Assembly: GCA_033980235.1 (NCBI GenBank)
Contig: CM067072.1
Coordinates: 17,549,047 to 17,613,046, forward strand
Direction: 5' to 3'
DNA: 64,000 bases
Source of the DNA: Diadema setosum
Taxonomy: Eukaryota; Echinodermata; Echinoidea; Diadematoida; Diadematidae
The position numbers and the translations under genes are program-made. Positions 59,060 to 64,000 of this stretch are shown here, one piece after another. Below the pieces are notes generated by a model, which saw nothing but the letters and a program-made list of their open reading frames with translations, did not search any database and was not told the origin of the DNA. The first letter of the stretch is position 1. Every line of letters starts with the position of its first letter.

Positions 59060-59465
59060 AATACGGTTTATTGCCACTTGGTCTAATGCCAGATGGTCTA
59101 CTTCCCAGTTCGTCTAACACCATCACGGCTAAACTTATTTGTTACTATCAATTTCGTCTATTGTCCGTTTGGTCTAATTCTCACTTGGTCTAATGTCCAG
59201 TTTGGCTAATTATCATTTCGTCCAATGACCGGATGGTCTAATTACAATTTTGACTTCTTGACTTTTTTTTCCATTTTGTCAAATAAACTTGGGGTATTAG
59301 CCCATCTGGCCATCTGAAAGTAAACTAACTGGTAATGAGGCTAAGTGGCAATTGGACTAAATGGTCATTAGACAAACTGGTTGTGGACGGAAACGGGATT
59401 AGACCATGTGGGTTGAGACTAAATGGCTATTAGATGAAGTGGGAGTAGACCAAGTGACTTGGACC
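59060..59465. repeat. Foldback-like repeat: inverted arms of TTGGTCTAATG units
   Basis: The left arm (about 59085-59245) has recurring TGGTCTAATGNCCA-type words about 20 bp apart. The right arm (about 59285-59460) carries the inverse, GGCTAAGTGGCAATTGGACT and GACTAAATGGCNATTAGA. The arms meet around a T-rich centre near 59270. It has the same design as 57015-57290 with a different unit. Confidence 0.85.
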
Positions 59466-61569
59466 CATCGTGATTACCCCCCCCCCCCAAAAAAAAAAAG
59501 GTTTCATTGGTGCTTAGTATTTTCTTGTTTTGACTTTTGACTGCTTTGATTTAACATGAATAGTGCTATGAAGTCTCCTTCTTCGTGACTAAACGTGCTT
59601 TGATGCATTGGGATGGACACTACAAATTAAAGCAAGGAACTAGAGTGGCCTGAAGAAAAAACATGCCGTTTGTTGTTACTGCCGACCTTTTGCCTTAGTG
59701 TTGTATTATACCGTTGAAGAGACTTGATTGAGAAATTGTAGCCAACTATCCCAATGTCTTAGAATAAAAAATTAATGTTCCACTTCCGTCCATCAACGAT
59801 TCATCTCTTCCACTTTCCTTAAAAACCGAGTCTGTTCAGCGACCATGAGGTAAGTCAGAAAAACGAAAAAATCTCGATTTTCCTGCTGCCCCAGGCTTTC
59901 ATTTCTGCAGTTGATCAGTCAGATCGCTTTGCTCCATCTCAAAGAAAATAAACAAGGATATTGCAGGTGAACGATATAGACACTGAAATTTATTGTTTCC
60001 CATATGTGACCGAGAACTTGTTTTTCATTTCCTTTTCCTTTCAGATTTACCCCCCTCCCCCCCCCCCCCCACACACACACACACAAAATGTCTTGTCAGA
60101 TCGATGTGTTCCAGAGTGCCTAAGGCAGGGACTGTTGGCCGGCCTGGGTCTGATCGCATTTCATCTTGTACTTTGCTTCCTGTGCTATAAGGATATGTTT
60201 GACGTCAATCATAAGTATTATCATCTTTTTTTTTTCACTTTTTACAAACTGTCGTCTGCAACTGGCTGTAGAACACACCTGTTCAGTAAAGGATAAAACA
60301 CACTCATAGAACGTATCATTCCCATTTATTTTGTTTTTACTCTGGTAATGCTTGTCTATTTCTTCTGAGTAATTCAATGAAAAGTGATTTATGACCAAAT
60401 AATCCACAGATGTCTTGTAGAAACAAAAAGAAAAATGAAAAACACCGTTGATATATCGATGACTATGTTCTTATGCTCTGTCCTATTAATATTATCTACC
60501 ATGTACTATTATCTACCATGGAAAGTCGAATACATGCCTATGTTATATCTTTTGATTCATTTCGTGTTATGTTTGCCGAAAAGAAAGAAAGAATGAAATA
60601 AGTGAAATGAAAATGAAAATGAAATGAAATATCAGTCCTGGCGCTGTGTACAATATATTACATTTAGTTTCACTCTGTGTGCAATGTTCATTATGTTTGG
60701 TTTCCCGTTTGTTTGAATTTGTCAAAGCTCAGGAGTAATATAAAAAAAAAAATGAGGTATACTTGAAATATAGTGTGCCATCTTTTGGCTTTTCACGAAG
60801 AAAGATGTATTGCATATTGGTCTTATTCTTTCAGTGCACTCCATTCCCTGAACACCATACACGGCATATATTCCCCACAAAGCGGTGAATGAAGAGTTTT
60901 ACCGCAAAGCGAGCTAACTTTGTTTTTGTTCAGTTGAGATATTTGTGATTAAAGCTGCTAAACACAAAGAAAATAATAAGAAAATACATGATATTTTTAA
61001 TCATAACTTCCAGAATATTCCTTGTTATGTTACAAGTGAGGTATTAATGGAAAGGTTTACTTTTGCTCTATCTGACGATGGACTTACGTTGAAATGTTCA
61101 AAAACGGCGCTTAGCTCATTCTGCAATAAAACTCTTCAAATGCAGATTTGATTCAGATTCATTTACGCAGTGATAAAAAGTGCAGGACAGATTGTTAAGC
61201 TGGATACATTAATGCAGCTTTTGTACAATGTCTCGGTATAGATTCACAAGACACAAACAATCAACAACTATCTTTTACAGCAATGAAAATAATTTGGCTT
61301 ACTTGGCCCTTTGTACCGAGTTTAAGTAGAAAAAAAGAAGGTAGATTTGAAGTCAATTAAACCGATGGATTTGTATTTGCATCCAATTAATTTGCAGCGT
61401 ATTAAACACTTCTTGTAGTCCATGGGACTATTATTTCTATATCTATTCGTCTTCCATTATCACTGTTATTATAATTTGCAAAGAATCGAACTCTCACACC
61501 AGTGACTGTCCTTGGGGAAATATGGGCAGGGGTTTGGGTGATACAGATCGTCCACTCACTACTATTTTA

Positions 61570-61927
61570 AAATGTCGCCCTCTTTGGCGACATTTCAGAT
61601 TTAGTGTCAATATTCTTTAGTCATACGAGTCTAGAAATGTTGATTACCAATGACTTTATTATCATATTTCCATATGTATTGGAGTATTCAGAGGCTTGCC
61701 CTAAGATTAATCAATTCATTCAGAATAAAACGTCCCGTGATTCTATTTATTTTCAACTCTCTACTGGACGTCATGATGTGTTATATTCGCTTTCTCCCAG
61801 ACACATGATAGACATTGACAATGCCACGTTATATGCGTTAACGGTCTCCAAAATATTTAATCGTTTCAAAGAAAATAACCTAAAAATGTCAAGTAGCCAT
61901 CAGTTAGGTTATAGCTACACGTTCTGA
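61570..61927 (+). other. Unrecognised open frame beginning with a perfect hairpin
   Basis: A perfect 10-bp stem AAATGTCGCC / GGCGACATTT with a six-base loop spans 61570-61595. An open frame of about 119 codons runs from 61571 to the stop ending at 61927, with no ATG near the start. Its residues (IDIDNATLYALTVSKIFNRF is one stretch) match no family I know. It may be a terminal exon of an unknown gene or chance in AT-rich DNA. Confidence 0.15.
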
Positions 61928-61933
61928 AGGATA

Positions 61934-62012
61934 GCCTCTTCGGATTCAGAAGAACTCACATTATCACGAAAGCTTAACGACGTCGTTAACTGGACTTGAT
62001 TGTCGAAGAGGC
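61934..62012. repeat. Inverted repeat arms around a 16-bp perfect palindrome
   Basis: GCCTCTTCG at 61934-61942 is mirrored by CGAAGAGGC at 62004-62012. Between them TTAACGACGTCGTTAA at 61974-61989 is a perfect palindrome containing GACGTC. Confidence 0.6.
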
Positions 62013-62050
62013 GGAATTGTGAACATTTTTATGCGATCATAAAACGGCAG

Positions 62051-62064
62051 CCACCAGGGGGCGC
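62051..62064 (+). promoter_or_regulatory. Candidate CTCF binding site
   Basis: CCACCAGGGGGCGC matches the bilaterian CTCF core motif at all 14 positions, preceded by GGCAG. CTCF is present in echinoderms and other deuterostomes. Occupancy cannot be judged from sequence. Confidence 0.5.
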
Positions 62065-62731
62065 GGAACCCACACGTCAGGCGACTGATCGCTCCTTGAA
62101 GCAGGCAATTCTAGCCTCACTGACTCTTCGACTTGCTGATTGCAGAGGCAGATTAGTGACACTAATTTGAGTATCCCCTATTTAAAAGAAAAAGCCGAGG
62201 CAAAATACTGTCCTTTGCCCAGAGTATGAATCGACACCATCTGTTTCTTCGTAGAGTGAAAGGGACTCGCACCTCTTCGTAATGATCATGTGATTAGTCA
62301 TGTGGTTTTCACACCATTCCATGTGAGAAATCTAAACACATTTATCTTACGAATTGTAATAGAGGAGCAAGTCTATTAAACCGCTGTCTATATAACCCGT
62401 GCGTTATTGATGCGACGCGACCTTGCTTTTACATGCGATGATCATGCAAGCAAATCGATATCATTTTTTGCGCCACCCTGATAGCAAACACAATATTTCC
62501 CGATTTCAAGGTCTTCTAAAATATTATTCTGCAATGTGTCACTTAATCTCCTATGAAAGAAACAAGAATTATCATATTATTGATGTACAGTTAAAGTCTA
62601 TTTCTCTAAAGAAGAAATTTATCTTAAAGGAATGCTGTACAGCCATTCATCTGTATTGTTTTTGGGGTTTCTTTATGTTTGTCATCCACAGGAAACTCAA
62701 GATGGTACAGATATGTTGCAGTGACAAGAGC

Positions 62732-62732
<1 letters not shown>

Positions 62733-62780
<48 letters not shown>

Positions 62781-62790
62781 CGTGCGTGCG

Positions 62791-62863
<73 letters not shown>
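62733..62863. repeat. (TG)n microsatellite
   Basis: About 130 bases of TG repeats are interrupted by three GCGT units at about 62777-62789 and by TTTG and GGG. The long valine/cysteine frames across it are artefacts. Confidence 0.97.
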
Positions 62864-62869
62864 TTATTC

Positions 62870-64000
62870 TCTGTGTGTAGAAAGCTGTAGGACCTATATT
62901 GATATAGAAAAAACCTTAACATTTTGTCATGTTAATCTCCAGCATCATTATGATCCCATGTCAGTCCCCTTTTTTTTTGTTTTAGTTTTCATTTTCTAAT
63001 CACTCTCATTTTTCTATCTTTGTCTGATCGGATTTTCATTGATCAGAACGGAGACATTCCCTTTTTCACAATTCGCATGGCATACTTCGACATCACAGAA
63101 GCAACCCTTTTGGCAACAGACAATGAAAGTAGAAATAAAATGACGTCTGATCCATTCTTTTAATATTCAATACAATATTCAACATCGATATAATTCAAAA
63201 TTCTATACATTACTCTGATTACTTCCTTCAGTGACTTTCCTACCCATTCACTTCTCACCAACATCCTTTGAGGCGTGAAAGTTAACCATTATTAATTTGC
63301 TTTATACCAAGAGTCATCATTGTATATATCAATGGTATAATTACACTTTGGGATTTTTTTTTTTTCGGTTTGACTCGATATTTCCGTGACGGGAGAAGTT
63401 TTCATGTCTGCAATAATTCGTTTACAAATTTGGCAGATAAGTGACTCAAATGTGCACACTAGATTTGTGACAAAGACGTCTGATATATCTACACAGATAG
63501 AAAGATTAAAGAATGAAATAAACAAAATTGAAATAAATGAATAAAAGAATAAATAATTGTTATATAATTATAATATTATGTAATTATAATAATTATCTAT
63601 AATCATATAAGATTACATATACAATAGCTTCATCCTAAATAATGATGAGCAATCTTCTGCGTATGGAGTCGTTTATGGTTCAGTTTGTATAATACCTAAG
63701 AATCGCAAGGTCAATGTACATGTAGGCTATACCATCACACGGCATATAGCAGTTCTTTACAATCTAAGATGATCTATTGGCAATCATGGAGCATAAAAAA
63801 CTCAGTGAGAACTCTGTAAAAATAGAATTAATCAATCAACTCATTGTCCGATGTTTTCATTGCCTCCAATACAAGGCAATGACTGCTCTGCACATGTAGA
63901 GGGTGGTTGGAGAAGATGGCTTCTCAACCAAGGAGTTACCCATAATGTTTGACGGATCGGCTTGGTAGTGAAAAGAGAAGAAAGAAAGGGTGTGTGTGTG
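62870..64000. other. Right-edge intergenic DNA
   Basis: AT-rich sequence, strongest at 63530-63615, ending in a short GT run at the edge. No gene or element was recognised. Confidence 0.5.

Larger units (their letters stand above)
57520..61560. other. Intergenic DNA
   Basis: Besides the promoter-like cluster and the 59-kb foldback repeat, this interval holds long C runs near 57505-57535, 59478 and 60050 and (CA)n near 60072. No frame here resembles a known protein. Confidence 0.5.

Noticed and set aside
62423..62890. A 155-codon frame rich in valine and cysteine.
   Set aside because: Most of it is the (TG)n microsatellite. The upstream 95 codons match nothing I recognise.

Overview
The window is animal nuclear DNA. 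It is AT-leaning, gene-poor and intron-rich, with GT-AG introns, microsatellites, many runs of ten or more G or C, and a dense population of small inverted-repeat elements. The one gene I can establish is a Hook-family dynein adaptor whose residues align along their whole length with vertebrate HOOK3. Together with foldback-style repeats and a CTCF-like site this suggests a marine deuterostome invertebrate, most likely an echinoderm such as a sea urchin. The species is an inference.

Layout. Positions 1-6584 are most likely an intron of the Hook gene; its exons for roughly the first 90 residues lie left of the window. Fourteen coding exons follow on the + strand from 6585 to the stop codon at 43649-43651. 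They sum to exactly 1872 bases (623 residues plus stop) with compatible phases at every junction, so the C-terminal part of the gene is complete. A 3' UTR with one AATAAA at 44167 ends the gene. Positions 44200-64000 hold no gene I can recognise, only mobile-element debris, two inverted-arm repeat clusters, a (TG)n microsatellite and some candidate regulatory sites.

The introns hold most of the structure. The intron at the left edge carries a 2.3-kb Helitron2/Helentron-like non-autonomous element. Two introns carry short inverted-repeat elements with degenerate telomere-type hexamers in their centres. A family of about 200-bp elements with CTGTAAAAC ends and TA target sites occurs at least five times. 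The 20.8-kb intron before the 35-bp microexon at 39359 contains a 10.45-kb structure (19459-29910) bounded by perfect 26-bp terminal inverted repeats and a TA dinucleotide. Inside it are head-to-head arrays of a 71-bp satellite, hairpins, a duplicated core, a tandem array of 0.84-kb units rich in a CCCCGCGAGAAAG motif, and a truncated LINE whose empty site survives in a neighbouring unit. This giant element is the best candidate for something undescribed. I found no transposase in it.

The Hook protein is expected to link dynein-dynactin to endosomal cargo. Nothing else here encodes a recognisable partner. All identifications come from reading the sequence and from memory of the families; no database search was run.
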